NCBI GenBank assembly: GCA_016490735.1 | Contig: JAEMWC010000005.1 | Span: 1,425,001 to 1,489,000, forward strand | Reading direction: 5' to 3' | Length of the DNA stretch: 64,000 nucleotides | DNA from: Pachyseris speciosa | Lineage: Eukaryota > Cnidaria > Anthozoa > Scleractinia > Pachyseridae | In this document: piece by piece, positions 45,289-56,739 of the stretch | How positions within the stretch are numbered: position 1 is the first letter of the stretch | Layout: each line of letters opens with the position of its first letter | Program-made: the position numbers and the translations under genes | Notes under the pieces: model-generated | What the model saw: only the letters and a program-made list of their open reading frames with translations | The model's database searches: none | What the model was told of the DNA's origin: nothing

Positions 45289-45489
45289 CACAAGTAGGTG
45301 GGCTTAATGACCATTTGCCCGTCTGCATATTACACACCCGTGTCATTGTAGTAGTCAGCCGCCCATTACTTCTAAGTAACACATATCCAGGGGAGCAGTG
45401 GTAATTAGCGTAAACAAGGGTGCCAAGCCTAGAGAGGGAGTAATTGCCATGGCCTTTCCGTGGGTATTCAGGACGGCCACAAGTTTTTT
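45289..45489 (-). CDS. Sushi gene exon: CCP module 3
   Basis: A 201-nt exon (67 codons), acceptor TTTTGTTCACCAG, donor GTAAGT, both phase 1. It reads KTCGRPEYPRKGHGNYSLSR ... ANYHCSPGYVLLRSNG ... RVCNMQTGKWSLSPPTCG: a complete CCP domain. Confidence 0.9.
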
Positions 45490-45617
45490 CTGGTGAACAA
45501 AACAAGATGTCAGTCATTTGATGATGTACATAAATGTATTTTAAAGAGCTGATCCCAGTTTGCACTTTGCTCAGCTAACGCTTTCTTGAAGAAAATTTCC
45601 AGGTTGCTACACTGTAA

Positions 45618-45760
45618 TTGAAGGACTGAATGTGAAACTATCGTATGTGATGATTTAGCGTCGAAATTTCAAATTGCTCAGAATTGGCTGAATTTTGACA
45701 GGTGGACTCCATTTTTGTCAAATAACATTGCCCTGTATCTTTTTTGCTGCTGCAAATTCT
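45618..45760. mobile_element. Partial TTGAAGGACTG-family copy
   Basis: TTGAAGGACTGAATGTGAAA at 45618 and the following GAATTGGCTGAATTTTGACA and TGGACTCCATTTTTGTCAAA match the start of the element at 50438. Its other end is missing, truncated before the GGCC-rich element. Confidence 0.65.
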
Positions 45761-47134
45761 CTGTTATGTTTCCGAAGTGACAATTTTTCCACTGCAGCCA
45801 AGCGACTTTCATTTCCAGTCTCTGTGAGAACTTTTCAAGGTGACAGCGCCCTCTGTGGTCTCGCATCGAATTGTGGGCATCAAATCCCGTGCAAAAACCT
45901 GGCCTGCCCTGGCCGGCCTGGTCCAGTAAATGGATGAAACAATGCTTGGCCCAGCCTGGCCCAGCCAGGCCTTGGCTGGCCAAGGCCAGCCCAGGCCAGT
46001 CAAACTTGGGTTTATGGAGAATTCTGCTGGCCTGGGCCGGTCCTGCCTTTACTTGGTCAACCGATATTACAGTGTACTTGTTAAGAAAGCTTTTACTGGC
46101 CTCAGCTGGCCCTGACCAGCTTAAGTCGGTATATGCTGGACTTTTAACTAAGGGGGAAGCCTGTTCCAGGTGTTCAGATTGTGGCGAGCAGCAAAGGTTA
46201 TTGCAATAATGAAAGATGTTGCAGCAAGTGGGGAAGACGAGGACAGACTGGGGAGAGGGGGTCTGATGCAATTTCTTCACAATTTATTTAGTAAGTAGGA
46301 AGATATTGGTTGTTTACCATTTAGCAAAAAAATCTGGAAATTTTGGTTGAAATGTAAATGGAAAGCCTATTTTGGTCTTCCCAAACGGAAAATTTCTGGG
46401 GAAAATGGAATTTCTTGAAAGGTACAGTGTAGTCAAAAATTCCTAAACGGAAATGTAGTTCCATTTGCTCATTTCTACCATTTCCAGGCCTTTCAGCTTG
46501 GATTGCTTTGTAAACCCGACTGTTGGGAATGTTTGTGTAAATGGAACATGCACACCCCAAAGGAAATTTTCATTTTGGTGTTTGATGTGTACCGTTTACT
46601 GCAACAGTCGATGAACTGGCCTTCCCATGTTAAATATGGTCAACAACTATTTTCTACATGGTGTGTTTTCCTCGTTTGTGTCTATCAGGTAAATGCTAAT
46701 ATTCTGAGAGCAAAGAGTTTCCAACAGTAAAAGCATGCACATACTTATGCCTTGTGCGTAAACATCTGCTGGAGAAACATTTGACGGCTGAATTTAACCT
46801 CAAGTTTCCATTCCAAAGTGTTAACTACATAATGCTTGATTTTTTCAGACTGAAATTTGTTCGATCTAAATAACCATGCCTTCATAAAACGTTGACAGGG
46901 TGCCTTTGTTTGTTTCCCTTTCAGGCAAGGATGGTAGAAAAATAGATAAGTTTACTTAGAATTAGGCAAGCCACTAGGGATACAAAAAATAAATATAACT
47001 TACTGCACTGTTTGAAAGATTCCAAGTCATAAAAGAATGTTGAGGACGGTCGTTTAAAATAATTTAGGGAAAAGAAATAAACTGGTTTTGTAGATATTTG
47101 AGCATTTATTTGCGCTGTAACCTTTTTGTTCAAC

Positions 47135-47547
47135 TCACATAAAACACTCACTAAATGTTCGTAGTGCTTCCAGCAAACAATTCATCCACTGCTTCCACTG
47201 GCAAACAAGAAACTTAGTAATACACAGTTTGTTGGCTGATCCTGTTTTAAATGGTAACTCCTTGAAAAGTTCCTCTATACACTGTTTTGCTTGCAAAGAT
47301 GCAAGTTTGATGAAGTGACAGAGTGAATTTAAGAAACAACAAGTGAAGTGATTTTTGCTCATTTTTTGATTTGACTGTTGCAGTAGTTTTTCTTTCACTT
47401 GGACCACTTTAAGTTGATAAAACCACACAAAAATGTTTCCTCTCGTCTCTGAGTACTTATATAAGCCATGTGTTTCTTCAGGGAACCTCTTGTTTTCCCA
47501 ATTAATCCATCGCAAGATCGCCTTGAACTTCCCTCGAACACTTCAGT
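47135..47547 (-). CDS. Unrecognised ORF fragment inside the GGCC-ended element
   Basis: About 137 codons are open after an upstream ATG-GCA-GAC-TGA, as if the original start MAD were cut off by a stop. It reads SVRGKFKAILRWINWENKRF, PEETHGLYKYSETRG and onward to RTFSECFM. It has several Cys and Trp residues but I recognise no domain. It may be a fragment of the element's own protein or a degraded exon. Confidence 0.25.
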
Positions 47548-47880
47548 CTGCCATGTTGAATTTGAAAAAGCTAGTTCCCAGGAAGGCCATGAGGCCATTA
47601 ACGCATGCGCAACTCGACTTGAACGTCACATGATGTGTAACAATGCAAAAGTGTGATTTTACGTTTGGACAGATACAGAGGAGTTTTACGGACTCGACTG
47701 CATTATACTGGTAAAAGCTTCGACTCCCCAGGATTTTACGACTAAAACACATCAGTTGAAGTGAAGAAAATGGACAGACATATAGCTCATAAGCCACAAA
47801 ATGTCCCAGGCTGTCTAGAGAGAAAGGTTAGACGTTGAAATGCATTGTTTGGATCACAGATACAACTTGACTCAACATCA

Positions 47881-49070
47881 CTTTATTTATTTATTTTATT
47901 TATTTTATTATCTCGCCACATAGAAAAAATTACAAATAGAATAGAAAAGATAATAAATAGCTAATTAATATTAAATTTAAAGTGTACATACAACTTTGAA
48001 GGAGGGACTGTGGCAGGGAAATCTCCGAGAAGCAAAGCTTATGAGGAATAGAAATTCCCCCCCCCCCCCCCCCCCCACGGGCATTAAATATTACTAGGCG
48101 GCATTTAAAAATAAAGAAAAGACATGTATTTTAAGTATATGAGTGTGATTGGACAAAAAGATAGATATAAAGTGTTCTGGTAATTAGGTTGTGTCTTGTC
48201 TGGCCCTTAAAAATGGTTTGATCACACGCTTGAATATATTAAAAGTCGGGGCGTTTTTGATGTTGCTCGGTAATGAATTCCATATCCTAGGACCTTGAAA
48301 CAGGATCGAAAATTTTTTGATATTTGTTCTACAGGTATGAGATTGGTAAAGGTCAGAGTATCTCGTTGAATATTGATGAATCTGATTTCCAGTTTGAAAG
48401 ATTTGATTAAAAGCAGTAGGTAAAGCGTCATGATGATATAAGTACATAAAAGAACTTGGAGTGAGTAGATACTAAAGACATCAAGAATTTTTAAATTTGC
48501 AAAAAGAGGTTTACTTGAAGCCTTATAGTCAGCCTTGGAGATCGCCCGGACTGCTCTTTTCTGTAGTAGGTAAATTCGTTGCAGGTTGGTAACATAAGTA
48601 GAGGCCCAAATTAAATTGCAGTAAGTAAGATAAGGATAAACAAGGGCATAGTATAGTGTAAGAAGAGATTTTGAGGACAAATAGTATTTAGCTTTATAAA
48701 GTAACCCAACAGATTTAGAAATCTTAGCCGTAATAAAATTTACATGAGTTTTCCACGTAAGGTGCTGATCAATATAAACTCCAAGAAACTTAGTATTGTC
48801 TACTTGTTCAAGTACATTATTTTCTATGACAATCTGCCTACTGATAGGTAACGTTTTTTGCCTTGGTCTGAAGATCATTAGTTTTGTTTTCTTGACGTTT
48901 ATTGATAACGTATTGGCTTTTAGCCAAGTTGAAACATTGTGGAGCTGGTCGTTAAGATGGGAGGTAAGTACATCCAGGTCACTATGTTCAAAAAATATAC
49001 TGGTGTCATCAGCAAATAATATAAATTCGAGTTCATTAGAACTAGAGCAGGCTGGGAGATCACTTGTCAG
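47881..49070 (-). mobile_element. 5'-truncated non-LTR retrotransposon (CR1/L2-like) with reverse transcriptase fragment
   Basis: On the minus strand ELEFILFADDTSIFFEHSD contains the catalytic FADD of reverse transcriptase. It is followed by STWLKANTLSINVKKTKLM, FLGVYIDQHLTWKTHVNFI, LLTLYYALVYPYLTYCNLIW and AVRAISKADYK. The end GPRIWNSLPSNIKNAPTFNI, then FKRVIKPFL, lies in another frame (48184-48447), so a frameshift is present near 48400. The element stops in an (AAATA)n tail at 47881-47910 and includes a C/G run at about 48059. Only the RT palm end and C-terminus remain. Confidence 0.85.
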
Positions 49071-50437
49071 AAGTTCGAATTTTTCATTATTTTCCAATTC
49101 TTTATCTTCTATTTTGTATCTTTGCCTCATTGTTCTTTAGTTCTGAACGGCTAAAGTTCTAAGCATATGTTCATTTGTGTGTGATTTGAAGGACTAGAAG
49201 TCAGAATTCCTGAATAGGTTGTTCATCACTTTCAAACTCAAAGGCATCGTTTGATTTCTTTAAATCAGATCTTTCGATTGCAACAAGTTTCTGTCAATGA
49301 AGTTAAAAATTATATCGACTGATCATTTGAGCATCACTGACATTAATAATGAACTTTGCGTGGAATTTATTTGAAAAATGGCAGTCACCTTTTCCACCAT
49401 GCAAAGAGTGTTCCCTTAGACTTCACACACTTTGGAACCATTCTTTGACTTCTTTCGACTAAATCAAAACCTTGAGAATCCTTGTAAAGCTTTAGAAGAT
49501 TGGTTTAAGCCGGTTCCCAGTATTGCAGCTCAGCACTTTAAGATTGTTTCAAATGTAGTGAGTTGTTAGAAGCACTTTAGCAATAAAAAGTACAATTGTT
49601 GACTGAGGCTAAATGTGTGTTTTCATTTCTAACCCAAGGGTTTTGGCCAGTAACTGTCCCTAGTTCACTGAGCTTGCTCCAGGAAGAGTAGCCTCCAAAA
49701 TAGCTGAAGGTCATAAAATGGCCAGTGGCCGGCCTCAGCCAGGCCAGGCCAGCCACTCATTAGCATTTTTCGGCATTAGCATTTTTGAAAAATGTTAATT
49801 TTGGGCCGGCTGGCCAGATTGGGCCGGACTGGGCCAGCCCGGGCCAGTCCAGGCCGGCCCAGGCAGGCCTCTTTTTTGCACAGAATGGCCTCTCGAACAC
49901 AGAAAACACCTCTTCAAACATCAGATTTTTTCATCTAAGTCAAAAAAACAACTCTCCTTTCCCATTTGCTAGCACAGAGCTCTACCTTTGGCAAACGGGC
50001 GAAGACTCTCAACGACAGGCCACTTTTAAGACAAGAGTTGCTTTCAGACTGTCCTGCCTGGCTCAGTACTCTGCACTGCAAAACACCGATTTGTTCTGGG
50101 AGTCAACTTAAATCTCTTAGCTTTTGGCAAGCACAGAGGAACACCACTTCATGGCTTCTTTCAGAAGTGTCTGACTTGTGGGTCTCCAGTCTTAAAAAGA
50201 TGTCTTTCAACCACCAGGCTGGCGAGTTTCGATTAAATTAACCTAGCGATTGACAACTCACAGTCGCGTAAGTTTCCTATCAATAAAACTTTAATTGATG
50301 TTTTAACCACCAAACGTATAGTCTACGTCACACTATCGAACAATCCTTTCTACCCGTCAATCGTTTCATGTGCTCTTCAGGTCATTAAATTTGTGCATGA
50401 ATATATATATGCATACAAATGAGCTTAACTGAATTTT

Positions 50438-50599
50438 TTGAAGGGCTGCATGCGAAATTATTGTATTTGACGATTTAGCCTCAAAATTTCAAATTGCTTG
50501 GAATTGGCTGAATTTTGACATATGGACTCCATTTTTGTCAAAGAACATTCATTGCCATGTATTTGTTTTTTTTTTTTGCTGCTGTGCACTTCATTTTCG

Positions 50600-50633
<34 letters not shown>

Positions 50634-50693
50634 AGGCCTAGAGTATGTTCACACAGACCATCACATACGATAGTTTCACATTCAGCCCTTCAA
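50438..50693. mobile_element. 256-bp element with TTGAAGGGCTG ends
   Basis: TTGAAGGGCTGCATGCGAAA at 50438 pairs imperfectly with the complement of the right end, TTGAAGGGCTGAATGTGAAA, ending at 50693. An A-run (about 50600-50632) lies inside. It shares body sequence with 45618-45760. Confidence 0.72.
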
Positions 50694-51018
50694 TTTAAAG
50701 GCCCATTTTCACCCTTGATGCATCACGTGCTGCAACAGATAATTCTCTAATTTTTTATTACCCAGACCTTCAAAACCCTTGTTTTATTGCTCTTGTTTTA
50801 TCACATCGTAAACAAATCTCAAAATCCATGGCAATAAATATGTTCTCTGTTTATTCTTCTTCACTTTCTTTTTATTGTTTTGAGAACAATTTCTGTGTAA
50901 TTGTAAACTTTGGTCCGTTTTAAGTCAGAAGTTGTGGTAACACAGTAGCAGTTGTTTTGCAGCGTTGTTTAATTATATTAAAGTGATTAGAGGTTCAAGG
51001 TGGACCCACACTGTATAG

Positions 51019-52076
51019 CAGGGCTCAAAATAATGGCCGGTCAACGGACAATGTCCGGTCAAGTTGATGATTTGTCCGCACAAACCCTGGAATTGCCTGT
51101 CATTTTGACCGGACAAAAATTTTGTCACTTTAATAACAGAATGGATGTAGCATGTAGTCAACTGAGAAGAATGCAATGTTCTTGTCAAGTGTCGAGTCAA
51201 TGTTTTTTTTTTAAATCCGCTAAATAGACTACAGTGAATCTCACATCAATCAACAACATCTGTTTTTTTTTTTTAAGTATTGGCAATTTCAATTGTTGGC
51301 TGAAGAGATAGCAATCGATCGGAAGTGTACACTGACAAAAATATATAAAAGCAGTTCCCTCTTTTCCTACATGCCAAGGACAGGCGAGGCCTCTGCACTT
51401 GCATGCTCCGTAAGGTTTTGGTGCATGCAATGATCATTTTCAACAATACTCACAACATATATCACCTCCACACATTCTATGAGCAATTGAAGGGCTTGGT
51501 GGAAAACTATGCTAAGTGGATTTTTAGGTGAACATGTTTTTTGGCCCCTGTTTTCTCGAAGACTAAGTGCAAAGTAGTGAAAAAGATTACAGGGCAATGT
51601 CTACCACATAAAAACAAGCCTGTATGAAAAAAAAAGCAATTATGGAGCAAAATAAAAAAAAATCCCAAAAATCCACTTAGCATAGTTTTCCACCAAGCCC
51701 TTCAATTTATGATTACTCGATTTTGAGTTTTGATTGTTTTACAGACTGCCCACCCTGCGTATTAAGTTTTACATTGAAATACAGTAGATCTGAAGTAGTC
51801 ATATGTGTTAGGTTTAATAGTGAAAACAACTTTTACACTCTTGAGGGCTTTAGTAACGCCTCTTTAAATATGCGAGGTGATAACCTTTTGCTTGTCATGC
51901 ATTTTGGCATTAGGAAAATAATCATGCTATAGAAAATAATTTCTCTCTTTCTTACATGTAGTTTAAAATTACTATTTTCAATATTTTGACCGGTCAGAAT
52001 TGAGACTTGACTGAGCTAAAACTTATCTGGTGGGTCATCAGGACTGGCAACTGTCCGAAAATTATTTTGAGCCCTG
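51019..52076. mobile_element. hAT-like element (CAGGGCTCAAAATAAT ends)
   Basis: CAGGGCTCAAAATAAT at 51019 is exactly mirrored at the right end (52061-52076). GTATAG adjoins both ends, close to an 8-bp duplication. CAGGG termini are common in hAT elements. No transposase; a second element is nested at 51487-51705. Confidence 0.7.
51487..51705. mobile_element. 219-bp element with about 45-bp TIRs, nested in the hAT-like element
   Basis: TTGAAGGGCTTGGTGGAAAA, CTATGCTAAGTGGATTTTTA on the left and the exact complement on the right. The centre is A-rich. The TTGAAGGGCT end is shared with the elements at 44703 and 50438. Confidence 0.88.
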
Positions 52077-53547
52077 GTATAGAGACTTGTAAATATTTGG
52101 ATGCATTTTACCTTGCATTGCATTTTACGTTTACCTTGGATGCGTTTTACCTCAGAGCTTTCACCAATTCACTGTAATTGCTTGTTGGAGTGGACTTACT
52201 GCAATTTGGAAACTGATTTGATGGCAAGTAAATTATATACATGTGTGGATAACTGTTTTCTGCATGTTTGATGATTTACCTCAGGATGAGTTTGTGTAAT
52301 GGGTTCTGCAGCTTTGGTCATCTCTTCAGTGTGTTCAATCTGACTTGTTGCTACGTCTCTTTATCAACTGCAATCTTCATGCCCCATCGGGTATTAGATA
52401 CCTTTATGTTCAGTTTGCAGCTTGCCTAGACTGGCGGTGAGCTAATCAAATTCTCTTTCTCGCCAAGATTTCCATGTTTGATTAGAACTACCGTACAGTG
52501 CTGCGTTGCTCTGTTTTCCACCCATGTTTTAATGTGGAGCTCAACATTTTCCTCATTAATTTTTGTCAAACTGCATGGTCGACTGTATTTTGAATACAGT
52601 ATAAAGTGAAAGGACAGGGTAATTGAATGACAACCTACAGTATGAGTATTTTTCTTACTGCAAATTAGAAACCATTACCACAATAAAATGTTTTCTTGTG
52701 GATATCCTTGGCACATTATCAGCAAGTTTCATCAATAGCTAATCGTTCAATACTTTGCTGTTTTGATTGTAAAACCTGTTAACAGATTGTCTGGATTGTT
52801 CCTGGCTAAGAAAATAACATGCAAGTTCAATTTGTAGTCTTTTACGTTGCCAAACTGCACCTGTAGGCGACAACTCCAGCCTGCAATAACTTGGCATGAT
52901 GAACCAGATCAAAAGCCCCCAAAAAATAATTGACCAATCAGAGGCATCATTTAACAATAGCGCAATTTCAAATAAAAAACAAACAACCGCATTGGATCGA
53001 GGATGAAAATGGGTCCTTAATGTCTGAACAACCATTCAAGAGCAGTGCCATTGAGAATCTTAAACTGCCCAAAATTGACATCTGGACACCCCACACCTCC
53101 CCCTCCCCCATTCAGGTACAGTTACATGCAGACATCATACAGTGTACATGTGGCTGATGAAATTGACTCTGGTAATTGTTAACTACCAAGGGTGAATTGC
53201 TGCATTCAATGTACATGTAAAAGTTTAACTTCCAGTTGAGAAATGATGCTCTATCATTGATTTTTTTTTATACGCTTAAACTGATTAAGGCCAAGTACAC
53301 TGTACAAGTAAGACAGGTAGCACTTTCTTTTGACTTGTCATGCAAAACTATGGCATTGCAAGTTCCGGGCAAAAGATATGTAGAAACAATGTCTATCCCT
53401 TACACTACATGAAAATGTGTTGCATGTGGAAGTGTTACAGTATAATTATGAACAAATAATTACAACTTTGCATTTCAATGCAGCAATGTACGTTGTGCAA
53501 CAAGCTGGCAGAAAATGTTCCTTATTTTTAACTTGGCTGTTACTTAC
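52077..53547. other. Intron sequence, nothing recognised
   Basis: No supported exon, RNA or structured repeat. Confidence 0.45.
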
Positions 53548-53742
53548 TTTTGCAGGTGAAGTTGCCACTCCATCTATAACCATGTGAAGTGTCCTTATCA
53601 CACAGAACATACATGTACGTTGAACAGCCATCACATTCATAACCATCCATGCAAGTGTACTTAACACGGCTTCCCTTGGTGTTTAGTACTGGATCTGTTG
53701 TGATGTTGGCATGAGGAAATGCTGGTGGCGGCATTGGACATC
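53548..53742 (-). CDS. Sushi gene exon: CCP module 2
   Basis: A 195-nt exon (65 codons) with acceptor TTGTTTCATTGAAG and donor GTAAGT, both phase 1. It reads GCPMPPPAFPHANITTDPVL ... SRVKYTCMDGYECDGCSTYM, then VLCDKDTSHGYRWSGNFTCK. The four CCP cysteines and the Trp are present, plus an extra pair in YECDGC. Two N-glycosylation sequons (NIT, NFT). Confidence 0.87.
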
Positions 53743-53794
53743 CTTCAATGAAACAATAATAAAGCTTATGGTCAGCAAAAATCACAAGCTTATG

Positions 53795-54126
53795 TAATGC
53801 CCACTACCTTGTGGCCTTAGTGCCCTTTGAGTGGCTTCAGCTTACTTGATCACATTAATTTGTGAAGTATCCTTGTCACCCCAGCCACATCCCACAAGCT
53901 TTACATTTTCATTGCTTGTTTTATTGATATGTGGGTACTTGAGCCTGAGCATTAGCTATGCCATGCTGATAAGGCATAACAAGGCCGAAACAGCTGTCCA
54001 TGGCTGCTAATGCTTGGGCTCAATCTTTGCTTTGGTAGATTTAAGGGGTAATGCTCGCTACCTTGTGGCCTTAGTGCCCTTAGAGTGGCTTCAGCTTACT
54101 TGATCACATTAATTTGTGAAGTATCC
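53795..54126. repeat. Direct repeat of about 78 bp
   Basis: GCTACCTTGTGGCCTTAGTG, GAGTGGCTTCAGCTTACTTG and ATCACATTAATTTGTGAAGT occur at about 53795-53873 and again at 54049-54126, almost unchanged, 254 bp apart. Confidence 0.85.
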
Positions 54127-54220
54127 TCCATCACAATGAGACATAGTTTTCAGCCCATGACGTTAAAACTTCTAGAACTGATTAATTTTTTAACTTAAGA
54201 CTAGATACAAGTTGTACATG

Positions 54221-54416
54221 CAGGGTTTTCCTTTTTGGCCAGTGACTAGCGATTTTTGCCCCCTGTGAACAGGTCAGTCTTCAGCAATTGCACAATAAAG
54301 AATCCTTGCTGTCTATAATTTTCCGGTCTTAAAACAAAATAACGCACTAATGCACCCACCATTCTCCAACTGCTTTGGCCAAGTCAACTGCAACTTCTTT
54401 GAAAAGGAAAACCCTG
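54221..54416. mobile_element. 196-bp MITE (CAGGGTTTTCC ends)
   Basis: CAGGGTTTTCCTTTTTGGCC on the left faces the complement of GGAAAACCCTG on the right, with ACATG next to both ends. hAT-like termini, non-coding. Confidence 0.68.
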
Positions 54417-55297
54417 ACATGTACATTGGTAATAAATGATTTCTTAAGAAGGCAATTCACTTATTTTTGTATACTTTACAGCAAAGAATGAGTACGTACA
54501 TGTGTAATTTGTACACTGTCAACAAAAAGCTGTTGAAATGTGAAACCTAATGCTGAGCAATGGGAAGATACATTACAGCATAGGAACTAACAACAGCTTA
54601 AAAATAATTCACCAGAATTGGCAAATAATAAAGCATTATGACTCACAATAATTATACATTGTACATGTACATACGTGTATTTTACAATGTTACAGTTACA
54701 ATAAGAAAAGATGAAGAAATTGTTATGTTTGCCAAGAAAAAGAAAGCAATTTAAGCTGCAAAGAAGAATAAAAGAAATCAGAAGGCTTCTGGGGCTGCGT
54801 TTTCTCCTTGAATCAATGCTTGAGGTTAAGGTTAACTGCAGGACAGATTAGACTCTGTTGAATTGAGAAGGTCATTGTTCAGAATTGCCACTCGCTGTGA
54901 TAGAAAAAATTCCCCGACTTTTTCACTGAGTTCTGCACAAACCTTTTTCACTGACCATCCAAGACAAAAACCTTATGGGCAAAAAAGCCAGCAATGACAC
55001 CACAGACAGAACCTTTTTGAAACAATCATTACTAGACCATGGTAACCCTGTTTTTATCAAACATACAGTACTTAATTTACTCAAGTATTTTTGGTCCACT
55101 TTTTTGCACACAGGCAAATACTACTGTAGCTCCTTGACAAAATTTTGCATTTCAAGCACCTGTCATGCACATGTGATGCCAATTTTATGCCAACACTTTG
55201 TTTTTAATCTTTGTAGTATTTTATCATGCTTACCTTTTTGCCTTTGACACAACACAATTAATTAATATTTTTTAATTACTACAACACTGACTCTTAC
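54417..55297. other. Intron sequence, nothing recognised
   Basis: Several TGTACATGTACA palindromic words, otherwise featureless. Confidence 0.45.
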
Positions 55298-55495
55298 CTT
55301 GGGAAAGGCATTGTGGTACTTTTCCACTCCAATAATACCCGTATTTCCCCCAACTACATGAAATTTTTTTAACTCCAACTAAAGTATAGAGGGCATCGCA
55401 GTAAAAGGAAATCACAGTTCGAACCGGAAATCCACCAGACGTGCGCGAGACAGTCCTGCTACCATGAATGGGTCTTCCAGGATCAACACAACCAG
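55298..55495 (-). CDS. Sushi gene exon: CCP module 1
   Basis: A 198-nt exon (66 codons) between acceptor TTTACTAATAATTTAG and donor GTAAGA, both phase 1. It reads AGCVDPGRPIHGSRTVSRTS ... VISFYCDALYTLVGVKKISC, then YYWSGKVPQCLS, with all CCP cysteines and the Trp. It is the most 5' sushi module found. No further CCP is visible between here and the possible signal exon. Confidence 0.88.
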
Positions 55496-56659
55496 CTAAA
55501 TTATTAGTAAAATAGAAAACATCCAGTTCATTGATCAGCACTACACCAGCAGCAGTAACAGTGTAATACATGTACATGTATATGACCATTGCACATATTA
55601 CATTGCAGCTACTCTACACATTCAATTTTGAAGTTGCTACACTCATGCAAGAAATTAAATTGCAGTGAAAATCACTGGTTTTGTGGCTACTGTACAAACA
55701 ATGGTATACATGTACTTGGGATCACAGAAATGATAATGGTTCATTGAAAGACTTATCTCCCTGAATTGAATCCAGAATACATGTACATATACAATGTAGA
55801 ACAGATGTGCCACATCTTGTTTCAAGTGCATTTTGAACAAGCAGTAGCAACAAGTACAATACACTGAAAAAATTGATGTTTCTCATGAGAACCAATATGT
55901 TTTATAATAGTCATAATTACAGAATCGCGCCCATTGAAATATGTCGATCGTATATGCAAATCTAAATGCAGAGCTGTCAATCATTGAATTCGCTAGTGTA
56001 TATATCAATGTCATTAAGCGCCCAGAACATATACTGATTCATCACGAAACAGTAGACGTACTGTATTCATTTGTTATTTCTAAAGGACATATCGATTTAA
56101 ACTCTGAGAATGAATATAATTATGAAATTGATACGTATATTTGAGCCGCGGATGACACTAAATATTGAAGACGTGAATGATTGCTGTTAGAAATATTTCC
56201 CAAGTTAAATTGAGTGTGAAACAAATCCGGTTTAGCACATAAACATTTCATCTTTTCTTTGAATACGATATAAAGCCAATGAAACTCTTCCGATGTACTT
56301 CTCCTTTTCACTAAAATGCTTCTATGACCACAGTTGACTGGACAGGAAAATGCGACAACTCATAGTTTCAACAGGCTAACTTTATCTCTTGCTACTGAAA
56401 TGCGATAACTTTCAAAAACCATGAAACCTCACAAAGCTGTAGTATCTTACAAACTTGCCGCTTATTCAATGTTGTTTCTACTGAATTCAAATACTACAAC
56501 ATTATTTTGACAACAACAACTCCAGCACGCTGGTACTCAAAGAATGCTTTTCTCTGCATAACACCAGTTCACGTGAGAAAGATGTATCCAACACAGGCCA
56601 CTCTATGGTCAATCACACCGAAGCAAGCAATGATTAATTGATAAATAATATAAACTCAC

Positions 56660-56739
56660 TGTCTCTTTTCACTTTTAACGCCAACATGAACACACCAAAA
56701 GTAGAACATCAAAAGTAGAAATGAGGCAATCGATCGCAT
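56660..56739 (-). CDS. Possible first exon of the sushi gene (signal peptide)
   Basis: ATG at 56739 starts MRSIASFLLLMFYFWCVHVG, a short basic n-region and a hydrophobic core as in a secretory signal, then VKSEKR. A strong donor (CA|GTGAGT) follows at 56659, but it leaves phase 2, whereas the next known exon needs phase 1. A weaker donor in AAAA|GTGAAA would give phase 1. Either the weaker donor is used, a small exon has been missed, or this is not the gene start. The frame is open upstream to another ATG at 56889. Confidence 0.38.

Larger units (their letters stand above)
45889..49885. mobile_element. Candidate 4-kb element with GGCC-rich TIRs
   Basis: Left GTGCAAAAACCTGGCCTGCC, followed by CTGGCCGGCCTGG (45891 on), is matched by the complement of the right side: GTGCAAAAAAGAGGCCTGCC, followed by TGGGCCGGCCTGG (ending about 49882). 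Both ends continue as dense CTGGCC/GGCCAG minisatellite (to about 46125, and from about 49725). The interior contains an unrecognised minus-strand frame (47135-47547) and a later LINE insertion. No target duplication was identified. Confidence 0.5.

Noticed and set aside
45678..46280. 200-codon minus-strand ORF
   Set aside because: The frame runs through the GGCC minisatellite; its residues follow the CTGGCC unit and show no domain.
49785..50111. 108-codon plus-strand ORF
   Set aside because: It begins in the right GGCC-rich TIR and contains no recognisable domain.
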